DNA of 64,000 nt from Nocardioides aromaticivorans (lineage in GTDB: Bacteria > Actinomycetota > Actinomycetes > Propionibacteriales > Nocardioidaceae). Under the pieces are notes generated by a model, which saw nothing but the letters and a program-made list of their open reading frames with translations, had not been told where the DNA came from and searched no databases. The stretch spans positions 744,001-808,000 of the forward strand of contig NZ_JACBZM010000001.1 in NCBI RefSeq assembly GCF_013408525.1, in the 5' to 3' direction. The position numbers and the translations under genes were made by a program. Below are positions 41,002-48,913 of this stretch, one piece after another (positions within the stretch are counted from its first letter, which is position 1; each line of letters starts with the position of its first letter).

Positions 41002-41700
41002 ATGGCCTCCAACGTCAAGAGCGACGGGCGCACGACCCGCTGGGAGAAGCACCGGGCTGCCCGGCGCGAGGAGTTCGTCCAGGCGGCGGTCCGCGCGATC
41101 GACACCCTCGGCCCCGACGCATCGGTGGCCGACATCGCCGCCGAGGCGGGCGTCAGCAAGCCGGTGCTCTACCGCTACTTCGCCGACAAGTCCGAGCTGC
41201 ACGCCGCGGTCGGCGCCTGGGGCACCGACCTGGTCCTCGAGCGGGTCATCGCCGCCGTCCTCCTGCCCGCGAGCTCCCGCGAACGGGTGACCGCGGGCGT
41301 CGAGGCCTACCTCGGCACCATCGCCGAGCACCCGCAGGCCTTCCTCCTGCTCACCCGCCAGCACGCCGGCGGCGACCCGCTGGCCGCCGGCAAGGACCTG
41401 ATCGCCTCCAAGCTCTCCCGGATGCTCGGCGACGCCCTGCGCCTGCTGGGCGGCGACGCGGGCGCCGCCGAGCCGTGGTCGCACGCGATCGTCGGGCTCG
41501 GCAGCTCGGTCGGCCAGTGGTGGCTCGAGCGCCGCACCATGTCGCGCGCCGCGGCCGCCGCCTACCTCGGCGAGTTCATCTGGCACGCGCTGTCCGGAGC
41601 CGCGGCCGAGCACGGCGTCGACCTCGCCGCCCTCGACCCCCAGCTCGGCGCGGACAACGTCCGACCGCTGCGCAAGGAGCCGAAGGAGTCCGGGCGATGA
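41002..41700 (+). CDS. TetR-family transcriptional regulator
   Basis: A 232-residue TetR regulator. The HTH lies at about 30-75 (SVADIAAEAGVSKPVLYRYF plus ADKSEL). The C-terminal ligand-binding domain includes WWLERRTMSRAAAAAYLGEF near residue 175. ATG 41002 is preferred to GTG 40996 because TACTGT lies 7 nt upstream. It is divergent from the AurF-like oxygenase and followed by DUF4873 with an ATGA overlap. Confidence 0.9.
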   Translation: MASNVKSDGRTTRWEKHRAARREEFVQAAVRAIDTLGPDASVADIAAEAGVSKPVLYRYFADKSELHAAVGAWGTDLVLERVIAAVLLPASSRERVTAGVEAYLGTIAEHPQAFLLLTRQHAGGDPLAAGKDLIASKLSRMLGDALRLLGGDAGAAEPWSHAIVGLGSSVGQWWLERRTMSRAAAAAYLGEFIWHALSGAAAEHGVDLAALDPQLGADNVRPLRKEPKESGR

Positions 41701-41981
41701 GCGTCGCGCACGAGCCCCAGGAGCTGTACGACGGCCCGGCGGTCGTCCACGTCCACGGCACCGACCACGGCGTCGTCGTCACCCTGCGCGGCAGCTTCCA
41801 ACCCCTCGACGGCCTGTTCCACTGGTACGGCCGCGTCGCCGCCGGCACCCCCGTCGACGACGTGCGCAGCGGCAGCACGGTGACCCTGCGTACGGAAGCC
41901 GGCGAGGCGACCGCCCGGCTGTCCGACAAGGACACGTGGGGGCGGTTCCGGATCACGGGGACGGGGACGCCTCCGTTCTGA
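41697..41981 (+). CDS. DUF4873 small protein
   Basis: A 94-residue protein with the DUF4873 pattern: LYDGPAVVHVHGTDHGVVVTLRG in two parts, then the 'QPLDGLFHWYGRV' block and the C-terminal strand ending WGRFRITGTGTPPF. DUF4873 is also found as a C-terminal domain of flavin monooxygenases, so it may help an oxidation step; here it stands alone in an operon with a TetR regulator beside the diiron oxygenase. Biochemical role unknown. Confidence 0.8.
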   Translation: MSVAHEPQELYDGPAVVHVHGTDHGVVVTLRGSFQPLDGLFHWYGRVAAGTPVDDVRSGSTVTLRTEAGEATARLSDKDTWGRFRITGTGTPPF

Positions 41982-42002
41982 GGCAGGGCCGTCCGCCAGC
42001 GG

Positions 42003-42008
42003 TAGCGT
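42003..42008 (+). promoter_or_regulatory. -10 element of leaderless DMP19 gene
   Basis: TAGCGT, 7 nt before ATG 42016, the same hexamer as at 747-752. Confidence 0.5.
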
Positions 42009-42015
42009 CACGTCC

Positions 42016-42417
42016 ATGTCGACCGACGACGCGTGGAGCCAGTACGAAGCCTTCGGCGAGGGTGATCGTTCGACTCTGACGCCACGACAACGTGCGGTCT
42101 TCGCCATCTGCGACCTACGCCAGGAGATCAACTCCGGCGGGTTCGACTCCTACTTCCGCTCCTGGGGAGGAGACACCGCACCCCTTGCTCTCGCCGCCCT
42201 CCCCGAGGCACTGGGCGAGCGGTGGGCCATGCTGCTGCGGGAGGGGATGCAGGTGCTCGGCCCCGACTACCCAGCGAGCGCCGATGCGCGGTTCGACGTA
42301 CTCGACTCCCACAATCTCGACGCGGTGCTGGACGGGCTCGACGAGAGGTTCTACGACCTCGAGGCCGCGACCGACGCGAACGACCTGATCGACGCCTACC
42401 TGCAAGCCGGCTCCTAG
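42016..42417 (+). CDS. DMP19-like (DUF4375) protein
   Basis: A 133-residue protein with EINSGGFDSYFRSWGG near residue 39, matching the EINNGGFxQYF core of DMP19/DUF4375 proteins. The remainder is helical and acidic. Family members have been described as DNA mimics in Neisseria; whether this one mimics DNA is unknown, though its acidic content fits. It stands alone with its own leaderless promoter. Confidence 0.75.
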   Translation: MSTDDAWSQYEAFGEGDRSTLTPRQRAVFAICDLRQEINSGGFDSYFRSWGGDTAPLALAALPEALGERWAMLLREGMQVLGPDYPASADARFDVLDSHNLDAVLDGLDERFYDLEAATDANDLIDAYLQAGS

Positions 42418-42432
42418 TCACCGGTCCACGAG

Positions 42433-42483
42433 CCCGTCCGGCCACGCCCGTCCGGCCACGCCCGTCCGGCCACGCCCATCCGG
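42433..42483. repeat. 14-bp tandem repeat (3.6 copies)
   Basis: The unit CCCGTCCGGCCACG is repeated perfectly at 42433-42446, 42447-42460 and 42461-42474, with a partial fourth copy to 42483. It lies between the DMP19 gene and the DUF222 gene. It is short and non-coding; replication slippage is the simplest explanation. Confidence 0.85.
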
Positions 42484-42514
42484 TCGTCCACAGGGACCGC
42501 TTGCCACTGGCTAT

Positions 42515-42536
42515 CGAACGCATGTTCGCTTATCAT
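42515..42536 (+). promoter_or_regulatory. LexA (SOS) box and -10 of DUF222 gene
   Basis: CGAAC-GCAT-GTTCG (42515-42528) matches the actinobacterial LexA consensus CGAAC(N4)GTTCG perfectly. -10 TATCAT is at 42531-42536, 6 nt before ATG 42543. LexA would sit in the spacer region and block polymerase, so the gene should be SOS-induced. No other SOS box was seen in the window. Confidence 0.75.
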
Positions 42537-42542
42537 GGATGC

Positions 42543-43973
42543 ATGGCCGAACTCGCCTACCTCGATGCGGCAGCGTTGCTCGCTGCCGAGGAGTCCGGGG
42601 TGCGCCAGCGGCGCCAGGCCGACGTCGAGGCGATGGACCGCCTGCTCGCCTGGTGCGACCACCACTCCGAGGACCCGCAGTCCCAGCCCGGAGCGGTCCC
42701 GGGCATCGGAGGCGACCGCCTGGTCACGATCGGCGGTGAAGGAACGCCGCCGGTGGCCGAGCTGTGCTTCGAGGAGTTCGCGATCGCCGCCCACGCCGGC
42801 GTGATCGCGACCGCCAACCGGGCCGCCGACCTGCTCGACCTGCGCCACCGCCTTCCGAACGTGTACGACGCCGTGCGGGCCCTGCGCCTTGAGCTGTGGG
42901 TCGCGCGCAAGGTCGCCTCGATGTCACGCAGGCTCGACCGCGACCGGGTGACGGTCGTCGACATCGCCGTCGCAGCCGCCGCTGACGAGTCTCCGTCGCG
43001 CGTCCTCGCGCTGGCCGAGGCCAAGGTCATCGAGGCCGACGTCGAGGCCCACCGTCGGCGGATCGCCGACGACGAGGCAAGGAAGGGCGTGTGGCTGCGC
43101 CGCAAGCGCCCCGGCGAACGCGCCGGTGGCATCGCCGCCGAGGCGGACGTCCAGAGCCTGGGGATGCGGCTGTCCACCGCGGGAGCCGAGGAGCTGGCCG
43201 AGTTCATCGACCACCTCGCCGGCACCATCGCCGACCAGCACGTCCCGACCCACCCCGACGACGTGAAGACGATGGACCAGTTCCGCGCCGAGGCGGCCGA
43301 GCTGCTCGCCGACCCCGCCGCGGCGCTCGCCCTCCTCACCGGCCCGCCCGACCAGCCCGACGAGCCCGACCAGCCCGCACCCGAGTCGCTCGCGGCGAAG
43401 CGCCACCGCCGCCCCGCGACCATCAACGTCTTCCTCAGCCAGGACGTCCTGTCCGGCAACGCCGACGGTGTCGCCCGGGTCGACGGAATCGGCCCGCTGC
43501 TGCTCGACCAGCTCGCCGCCCTCCTGCACCGCCGAGACATCGCCGTCCTCCCGGTCGTGGACCTCACCATCGGGCGCGCCGTCAGCGGCTATGAGCATCC
43601 CACGTCGATGAAGCGCCGCACGCTCCTCCGCACCCGGCGCGACGTGTTCCCCCACTCACCCCGCCGCGGCACCAGCCTCCTCGACCACGACCACCCCTCG
43701 CCGTACGACCCCACCGGCCCACCCGGCCAGACAAGTGACCACAACGACGCACCCCTGGCCCGCCGCGACCATCGCGCGAAGACCCATCTCGGCTTCCGCG
43801 TGGTCCAGCTCGGCCTCGGCGCCTACCGCTGGGAGACACCCCACGGACTCGCCCGCGTCGTCACCGGCAACGGCACCACCTCCGTCGAGCTGATCCGCGA
43901 CCGGAAAGGCAAGGCGATCGGCGAGATCTACCCGGCCCACCGCCGCGTCGCCTGCGCTCTCTCGACGATGTGA
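42543..43973 (+). CDS. DUF222 (13E12-repeat) protein with degenerate HNH region
   Basis: A 476-residue protein. The DUF222 region runs over about 30-330 (helical, ELCFEEFAIAAHAGV onward). At the C-terminus (about 355-430) sits an HNH-like block, aligned by eye with the family: LLDHDHPSPYDP carries the first His, GPPGQTSDHNDAPL the Asn, and RRDHRAKTH the last His. The zinc cysteines seen in typical relatives (FPWC and PLCRRHH) are replaced by Ser/Ala/Asp, so the structural zinc should be lost. Nuclease activity is therefore uncertain. ATG 42543 is leaderless behind an SOS box. No toxin partner was seen. Confidence 0.82.
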   Translation: MAELAYLDAAALLAAEESGVRQRRQADVEAMDRLLAWCDHHSEDPQSQPGAVPGIGGDRLVTIGGEGTPPVAELCFEEFAIAAHAGVIATANRAADLLDLRHRLPNVYDAVRALRLELWVARKVASMSRRLDRDRVTVVDIAVAAAADESPSRVLALAEAKVIEADVEAHRRRIADDEARKGVWLRRKRPGERAGGIAAEADVQSLGMRLSTAGAEELAEFIDHLAGTIADQHVPTHPDDVKTMDQFRAEAAELLADPAAALALLTGPPDQPDEPDQPAPESLAAKRHRRPATINVFLSQDVLSGNADGVARVDGIGPLLLDQLAALLHRRDIAVLPVVDLTIGRAVSGYEHPTSMKRRTLLRTRRDVFPHSPRRGTSLLDHDHPSPYDPTGPPGQTSDHNDAPLARRDHRAKTHLGFRVVQLGLGAYRWETPHGLARVVTGNGTTSVELIRDRKGKAIGEIYPAHRRVACALSTM

Positions 43974-43997
43974 CGCTCACGCGGCGGCAGGTCGCCG

Positions 43998-44003
43998 TAG
44001 GGT
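43998..44003 (+). promoter_or_regulatory. -10 element of leaderless hypothetical gene
   Basis: TAGGGT, 6 nt before ATG 44010. Confidence 0.5.
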
Positions 44004-44009
44004 CACGGC

Positions 44010-44660
44010 ATGACCGTGATCCCGGCGACCCGCCAGGAGCCTGCACGTCGCGACCGCAGGGCGGGCGTGGTCGCCACGGGGCTGTCCGTCGCCCTCTACG
44101 CCGCGTCGGTGCCGAGTGGGCTGGGGTCCGACTTCGACGGATACATCTGGGCCGCACGCTTGCTGGACCACCAGTTCCTCCTCGGCGCCCTCGGCTGCAC
44201 CCTCTCGATCCTCGGCGCCGTCACGCTGCTGCGCGGTTGGCGCCTCGGCATCGGCCTCGCCGTCGCCCTCAGCCTCGGCGTGCTGTGGACGGGGTGGGGC
44301 GCGTTGGGCGCCGCCTTCGCCGACAGCCATGACGAGCGACTCTCCGGAGTCGAGAACCCGGACCGCACGCTCCGGACCCGCGTGCTCCTGTCCGGTTTCG
44401 TCGATCCGATCTACGAGATCCAGGTGGAGCAGACCGACCGCGGGTTGCTCAACCGCAGGTTCACCCTCGGCTGCATCGACGGCGACGCGCTCTCGATCGA
44501 CCAGTTGCGGTGGGACGACGGCGCACTGATCGTGGACTCGTCCGCCGGGGCTGTCGCCGTCACGGTCGACGAAGGTGGACGGCCGGGCTACATCCGCCCG
44601 TTTCCCGACTCCTCGCTCGACGAAGGCTCCGTGGGTCCGGTCAGGCTCTACCCCTGCTAG
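44010..44660 (+). CDS. Hypothetical membrane protein, 216 aa
   Basis: No family recognised. Residues 1-25 are basic. Three hydrophobic segments at about 22-38, 52-70 and 74-98 are followed by a soluble domain (about 100-216) with two cysteines (FTLGCIDGD and the final YPC). The soluble part is beta-rich. ATG 44010 is supported by TAGGGT. It lies between the DUF222 gene and the convergent XRE-cupin gene and appears to be monocistronic. Confidence 0.7.
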   Translation: MTVIPATRQEPARRDRRAGVVATGLSVALYAASVPSGLGSDFDGYIWAARLLDHQFLLGALGCTLSILGAVTLLRGWRLGIGLAVALSLGVLWTGWGALGAAFADSHDERLSGVENPDRTLRTRVLLSGFVDPIYEIQVEQTDRGLLNRRFTLGCIDGDALSIDQLRWDDGALIVDSSAGAVAVTVDEGGRPGYIRPFPDSSLDEGSVGPVRLYPC

Positions 44661-44678
44661 CAGCGACCACCGGCGCTC

Positions 44679-45215
44679 TCACCCCGGCGTGACGATCACG
44701 TTGACCGCCTCGAACCCCTCGACCCCACCCCGGTAGGAGTGCGGCCGGTCGGCGGCGAACCGCACGTGGTCCCCCGGCCCGAAGGCGACCACCTCGTCGT
44801 CGTACTCCACCGACCCCGAGCCGGACAGCACGACCAGCTGCTCCTCGACGCCCGCCACGTGGGCGCCCGATCGCCGCTCAGCTCCGGGCGCGAGGCGGAG
44901 CAGGTAGACCTCGGTCGTCCGGCCCGGCTCGCGCACGACCCGCACGCGTGTCGCGAGGATGCCGTCGTCGGCGATGACCGCGCCGTCGCGGTCGTCCATC
45001 AGCGCCGCCATCGGTACGCCGAGCGGCGTCGCCACCGCGTACAGGGTGTCGAGCGTCGGGTTGCGCTGCCCGGTCTCGAGCTCCGAGAGCGTGCCCTTGC
45101 CGATGCCGGCCTCGGCGGCCAGGGCCGAGAGGGACAGCCCGCGGGCCTCGCGCAGCGCGCGGATCCGGGCGCCGACGCCGGCGCGATCGGGACCCGGGCC
45201 GTCCACTCGCGCCAT
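44679..45215 (-). CDS. XRE-family regulator with C-terminal cupin domain
   Basis: A 178-residue regulator. Helix-turn-helix at about 17-70 (IRALREARGLSLSALAAEAG, then IGKGTLSELETGQRNP). The cupin domain covers about 100-178 with VSGSGSVEYDDEVV-like strands (LSGSGSVEYDDEV) and FGPGDHVRFAADRPHSY. Such cupin-fused regulators often control import or breakdown of small molecules. ATG 45215 has GAAGGG 6 nt upstream. Divergent from benE, with an operator-like palindrome between, so it should regulate the transporter. Confidence 0.9.
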   Translation of the reverse strand: MARVDGPGPDRAGVGARIRALREARGLSLSALAAEAGIGKGTLSELETGQRNPTLDTLYAVATPLGVPMAALMDDRDGAVIADDGILATRVRVVREPGRTTEVYLLRLAPGAERRSGAHVAGVEEQLVVLSGSGSVEYDDEVVAFGPGDHVRFAADRPHSYRGGVEGFEAVNVIVTPG

Positions 45216-45236
45216 CGGCGTCCCTTCACCTAGAGT

Positions 45237-45252
45237 GTTCCGTATACAGAAC
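45237..45252. promoter_or_regulatory. Operator-like palindrome between XRE-cupin regulator and benE
   Basis: The 16-bp GTTCCGTATACAGAAC has 7 of 8 symmetric pairs matching (GTTC...GAAC arms, GTATAC core). It lies 21 bp from the regulator start and 40 bp from the benE start, so one dimer could control both genes. Confidence 0.6.
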
Positions 45253-45292
45253 GCCGCGCAGGTGTTCGCGAGAGCCAGTCGGAGGAGGCGGC

Positions 45293-46480
45293 GTGTCCGA
45301 GGAGACTACCCACGGCCCGGTGCTCGCCGGTGTGGTCACGGCGGTCGTCGGGTTCAGCAGCTCGTTCGTCGTGGTGCTCGCCGGCCTCACCGCCGTCGGC
45401 GCGTCCCCCGACCAGGCCGCCTCCGGCCTGCTCACGCTGCTCGTCACCCAGGCCGCCGGGATGCTGTGGCTCTCGGTGCGGCACCGCACTCCCGTCGTCC
45501 TCGCCTGGTCCACGCCCGGCGCCGCGCTGCTCGCCTCGGCCACAGGCGTCACCGGCGGCTGGCCGGCCGCCGTCGGTGCGTTCGTCGCGACGGGGGTCCT
45601 GATCGTCCTGACCGCGCTCGTCCCCCGGCTCGGCGACCTCGTCGCAGCCATCCCGCAGAGCCTCGCCCGGGCCATGCTGGCCGGTGTCCTGCTGCCGCTG
45701 TGCATCGCGCCGGTCACCGCCGTCGTCGACGCTCCCCAGGCCGTGGCGCCCGTCGTCCTCACCTGGCTGGTCCTGCTGCGGATCGCGCCCCGCTGGGCCG
45801 TGCCGGCATCGCTCGGCGTCGCCCTGGCCACCGTCCTCGTCACCGCCGACGTCGACGCCGCCGCGCTCGCCCCGACCCTGGCCTGGACCACCCCGCACTG
45901 GTCCGTGCCGGCGCTCGTCGGCGTGGCCCTGCCCCTGTACGTCGTCACGATGGCCTCGCAGAACGTGCCCGGTGTCGCCGTCATGGGCACCTTCGGCTAC
46001 CGCGTGCCGTGGCGCGAGACGCTCGCCGTCACCGGCATCGGCACCGTCGTCGGCGCCCCGACGGGTGGCCACGCGATCAACCTGGCCGCGATCAGCGCGG
46101 CCCTCGCCGCGGGCCCCGCCGCGGGGCCGGACCGCAGCCGCCGCTGGATCGCCGCCGTGAGCGCCTCGGTGACCTACCTGGTCCTCGCCGTCGCGAGCAG
46201 CGCGCTCGCCGCGATGGTCGCGGCTGCCGAGGACGGGCTGATGCAGGCCGCCGCCGGCTTGGCCCTGCTGGGCACGCTCGGCAGCTCGCTGGCCGACGCG
46301 CTCGCCGATCCCCGCGAGCGCGAGGCCGCCGCCGCGACCCTCGTCGTGGCCGCCTCCGGGGTCACCGTGCTCGGGATCGGCGCCGCGTTCTGGGCGCTCG
46401 TCGTCGGCCTCGGCTGCCGGGCCGTGCTCCACCGCCCGGCCCCCGAGCCGGACCCGGAGCCCGAGAAGGCGCCGGCCTGA
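45293..46480 (+). CDS. benE: Benzoate/H+ symporter-type transporter BenE
   Basis: A 395-residue membrane protein with eleven or twelve helices. SSSFVVVLAGLTAVGAS opens the protein, and ASQNVPGVAVMGTFGYR plus GAPTGGHAINLAAI (central, about 220-270) are BenE-family blocks. It should import benzoate or a related aromatic acid with protons. GTG 45293 has GGAGGAGG upstream. No benzoate-degradation genes are next to it, so the true substrate may differ. Convergent with the RTX-repeat gene, only 6 bp apart. Confidence 0.88.
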   Translation: MSEETTHGPVLAGVVTAVVGFSSSFVVVLAGLTAVGASPDQAASGLLTLLVTQAAGMLWLSVRHRTPVVLAWSTPGAALLASATGVTGGWPAAVGAFVATGVLIVLTALVPRLGDLVAAIPQSLARAMLAGVLLPLCIAPVTAVVDAPQAVAPVVLTWLVLLRIAPRWAVPASLGVALATVLVTADVDAAALAPTLAWTTPHWSVPALVGVALPLYVVTMASQNVPGVAVMGTFGYRVPWRETLAVTGIGTVVGAPTGGHAINLAAISAALAAGPAAGPDRSRRWIAAVSASVTYLVLAVASSALAAMVAAAEDGLMQAAAGLALLGTLGSSLADALADPREREAAAATLVVAASGVTVLGIGAAFWALVVGLGCRAVLHRPAPEPDPEPEKAPA

Positions 46481-46490
46481 GCCGGCTCAG
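46477..46490. repeat. 14-bp palindrome holding both stop codons of convergent genes
   Basis: CTGAGCCGGCTCAG is a perfect palindrome; it contains the TGA of benE (46478-46480) and the TGA of the RTX gene (46487-46489 on minus). It could form a small bidirectional stem, but it has no loop and no T tract. Confidence 0.6.
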
Positions 46491-47665
46491 ACCTCGCAGC
46501 CCCGCCGGACCTCGGTGGAGCAGATGTCGGCCCCGGCGCCGCCGTACCCGATGTCGCGGCCCTTGCCGCCGTCGAGGATGTCGGTCCCGCTGAGCCCGTA
46601 GAGCTTGTCGCCGCGGCCGCCACCCGAGAGGTAGTCGTTGCCCGACGAGCCGGTCAGGACGTCGCTGTACGACGTGCCGTAGGCGAGGTTGATCGACCTC
46701 AGGGTCGCCAGGCCGGTGCTGTCCCAGCGCGCCTCGCCGCGGCCCAGGTTGATCCGCACGGCGCGGTCGAAGCCCTGGAAGCTGATCGAGTCGTCGCCGG
46801 TGCCGCCGTTGGCATAGGGACGCGCCTTCCTCGTCCGGACGACGAAGGTGTCGTCCCCGCCCTCGCCGTAGGCGGTCGACTTGCCGTCGCGGAGCCGGAA
46901 GAGGTCGTCGTCGGCGCCGCCGTAGCCGCGGGCGCCGAGCGAGAGCTGGACGTTGTCGGTGCCCGCGTCGCCACGGGCGACCCCGCCCTTCATGACGACG
47001 AGGTCGTTGCCGGCGCCGCCGCTCGCCGTACCGCCACCCGCGACGAGGGTGTCGTCGCCCCCGTTGCCGGTGATGGTGTCGTCGCCGGCCACACCGACGA
47101 AGCTGTCGGGGCCGGGGCCGCCGACCATCGTGTCGGCGTCCGCGGTGCCCTGCAGGGTCTCGATCTGCAGGTAGACGTCGTGCCCGTCGCCGTCGACCGT
47201 GCCGGCGGCACCGTCGACCGTGATCGGGTGCAGCGCGGTGACATAGGTCAGCAGGTCCTTGTCGCGACCGCCGTTGATGCGGTCGTCGTCGGCGCCGCCG
47301 TAGAGCGCGTCCGCACCGGTGCTGCCGAGCAGGTAGTCCTTGCCCGGGCCGCCGGAGAGCCGGTCCGCGCCGGCCTCGCCGTTGACGGTGTCGTTGCCGT
47401 AGCCACCGGAGATCGAGTCGTTGCCCGTGCCGCCGCACACGACGTCGTCGCCGGCGCCACCCTTGAACCTGTCGTTGCCCGGACCGAGCCAGACCACGTC
47501 GGCGAGCGGGGTCCCCTCGAGGTCGTCGTCACCCGTGGTGCCGACGATCGTCGCGGTCAGCCCACGGCAGGTCTGCGTCGCGGCGTCCGCCGGTCCGGCC
47601 ACGACGACCGCACCGACCATGACCAGCGACGCCCCGGACAGCAGGGCCAGCAAGCTCTCGCGCAT
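46487..47665 (-). CDS. Secreted RTX/hemolysin-type calcium-binding repeat protein
   Basis: A 392-residue protein with a signal peptide (about 1-28, ending ADAATQ). Many Asp/Gly-rich nonapeptides follow (GGxGxDxhx): examples are GGAGDDVV, GGYGNDTV, GGPGKDYLL, GGADDDRI, GGTGDDSISF, GGKGRDI. These form calcium-binding parallel beta-rolls. Cysteines near the N-terminus and at the end (RRGCEV) may form a disulfide. No catalytic domain is seen. RTX proteins of Gram-negatives leave by type I secretion, but a Sec signal peptide here implies ordinary export and a calcium-stabilised wall or matrix protein. Confidence 0.88.
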   Translation of the reverse strand: MRESLLALLSGASLVMVGAVVVAGPADAATQTCRGLTATIVGTTGDDDLEGTPLADVVWLGPGNDRFKGGAGDDVVCGGTGNDSISGGYGNDTVNGEAGADRLSGGPGKDYLLGSTGADALYGGADDDRINGGRDKDLLTYVTALHPITVDGAAGTVDGDGHDVYLQIETLQGTADADTMVGGPGPDSFVGVAGDDTITGNGGDDTLVAGGGTASGGAGNDLVVMKGGVARGDAGTDNVQLSLGARGYGGADDDLFRLRDGKSTAYGEGGDDTFVVRTRKARPYANGGTGDDSISFQGFDRAVRINLGRGEARWDSTGLATLRSINLAYGTSYSDVLTGSSGNDYLSGGGRGDKLYGLSGTDILDGGKGRDIGYGGAGADICSTEVRRGCEV

Positions 47666-47696
47666 ACCCCATACCTGTCACCGGGGTGGTCGCCCG

Positions 47697-48854
47697 TTAC
47701 ACGCGGCGGAAGTACGTCGACAGCAGCCCGATCCGCGACCGGAAGGTGTCGGCCGGGACGTCGACCGTCTTCAGCGTCCCGGTGACCCGCACGGTCACGG
47801 CGCGACCACCCCAGTCGCCGTGGCCGTCCCGGGCGACGACCGTCACGGCCGTGGCGGTCCCGATGCCCGGCGCCGCAGCCCGCAGCTCCGCCTGGGTGAG
47901 CGTCCAGTGCCAGGTGCGAACCGGGTCGTAGGGGTCGGCCCGCGCGACGAGATAGGGCTGCGAGCCCTTCACGGTCCACCCACCGTTGCTGGACGAGAAC
48001 TGCGTGAACGCCGGCGTGCCGCCGTAGGCCCGGATCTCGCCCCGGGTGGCCGCGATCGCCGCGTCGGTCTGCGGCTGCTCGTCGCCCGCGCCGCCGTAGA
48101 CCTGCGACTGGGTGGTGTCGTAGACGTCGAAGTGCCCACGGCTGCTGTTGGCGCGCTCGTAGGCGGCGTAGGAGCGGGCGGCGACCGCCTGCGCCTTGAG
48201 CGCCTCGGCCTTCCACAGCGCCGGCATCTCCCGCGGCACGACGCCGCGCAGGTAGGTCTCCAGCGACACGATGTTGACCACGTCGCGCTGCCCGCCGGCG
48301 CTCGCCGAGCGCAGCTTGCCGCGGTAGACCTTCGACCCCGACGGCAGGTAGAGCCGCATCGACGGCGCGACGAACTCGGCCTGGCCGGCGATCGAGCGGA
48401 CCAGGTGCCAGCTGTCCGTGTAGACCCAGACCCTGCTGGTCGCGTTGTCGGACGACGGCGTGATCCGCCAGCGGGTCGCCCCCGCCCGGCTCAGCGGGTA
48501 CGACGCCCCGCTGGACACCGAGCGCACCGACAGCCCGCTGCGGTGACCCACCACCAGGGCCTGACGGGTCTCCGCCGTGAGCAGGACGCGGATGTCGCCC
48601 GTGGCCGACCCGACGCGGGTGCCCGGGTAGTAGAAGTTGACGATCTGCCGGAAGCCCAGCCCCTTGGTCGCGGCGCCCTGCGCGCCCCACTGCGACATCC
48701 CCTTGCCGTGGCCCCAGCCGCGTCCGTCCAGCTGGAACTCGGCTGCTCCGGCCGCCGAGGCGACCGCCGGGCCCGGCGCCACCACCCCCGGCACCACCGC
48801 CAGCGGGGCGACGGTCGCGAGCGCGGTCAGGGCTGCACGGGCGAGCAGGCGCAT
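47697..48854 (-). CDS. SpoIID/LytB-domain secreted protein
   Basis: A 385-residue exported protein with a signal peptide (about 1-34). [17 protein letters not shown] (near 43-59) is a SpoIID-type GHGxGMSQ motif; the main SpoIID domain (about 180-330) has [16 protein letters not shown] with the Glu used for peptidoglycan cleavage, [15 protein letters not shown] and SSSNGGWT. In SpoIID the domain is a lytic transglycosylase acting on denuded glycan; here it is likely a cell-wall remodelling enzyme. ATG 48854 has TAACCT 6 nt upstream. Confidence 0.88.
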   Translation of the reverse strand: MRLLARAALTALATVAPLAVVPGVVAPGPAVASAAGAAEFQLDGRGWGHGKGMSQWGAQGAATKGLGFRQIVNFYYPGTRVGSATGDIRVLLTAETRQALVVGHRSGLSVRSVSSGASYPLSRAGATRWRITPSSDNATSRVWVYTDSWHLVRSIAGQAEFVAPSMRLYLPSGSKVYRGKLRSASAGGQRDVVNIVSLETYLRGVVPREMPALWKAEALKAQAVAARSYAAYERANSSRGHFDVYDTTQSQVYGGAGDEQPQTDAAIAATRGEIRAYGGTPAFTQFSSSNGGWTVKGSQPYLVARADPYDPVRTWHWTLTQAELRAAAPGIGTATAVTVVARDGHGDWGGRAVTVRVTGTLKTVDVPADTFRSRIGLLSTYFRRV

Positions 48855-48860
48855 CGTCCG

Positions 48861-48866
48861 AGGTTA
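48861..48866 (-). promoter_or_regulatory. -10 element of leaderless SpoIID-domain gene
   Basis: TAACCT on the minus strand, 6 nt before ATG 48854. Confidence 0.45.
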
Positions 48867-48899
48867 ACCCGCGGTTCAAGGCTGGAGGCCGTTGCGAAC

Positions 48900-48905
48900 T
48901 AGGAT
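48900..48905 (+). promoter_or_regulatory. -10 element of leaderless valS
   Basis: TAGGAT, 8 nt before ATG 48914. There is no room for a T-box leader. Confidence 0.45.
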
Positions 48906-48913
48906 CCTTGTCC

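Noticed and set aside
42418..42542. Attachment site or origin of replication near the tandem repeats
   Set aside because: No DnaA-box cluster, AT-rich unwinding element, tRNA end or integrase gene is present; the repeat is a simple tandem.
46500..47600. CRISPR-like or tandem DNA repeats in the RTX gene
   Set aside because: The periodicity is that of coding GGxGxD nonapeptides; DNA copies are diverged and there are no spacers or cas genes.
48855..48913. T-box or other aminoacyl-tRNA-sensing leader before valS
   Set aside because: The gap to the SpoIID gene is 59 bp and the -10 lies 8 nt from the start codon, leaving no room for a leader.
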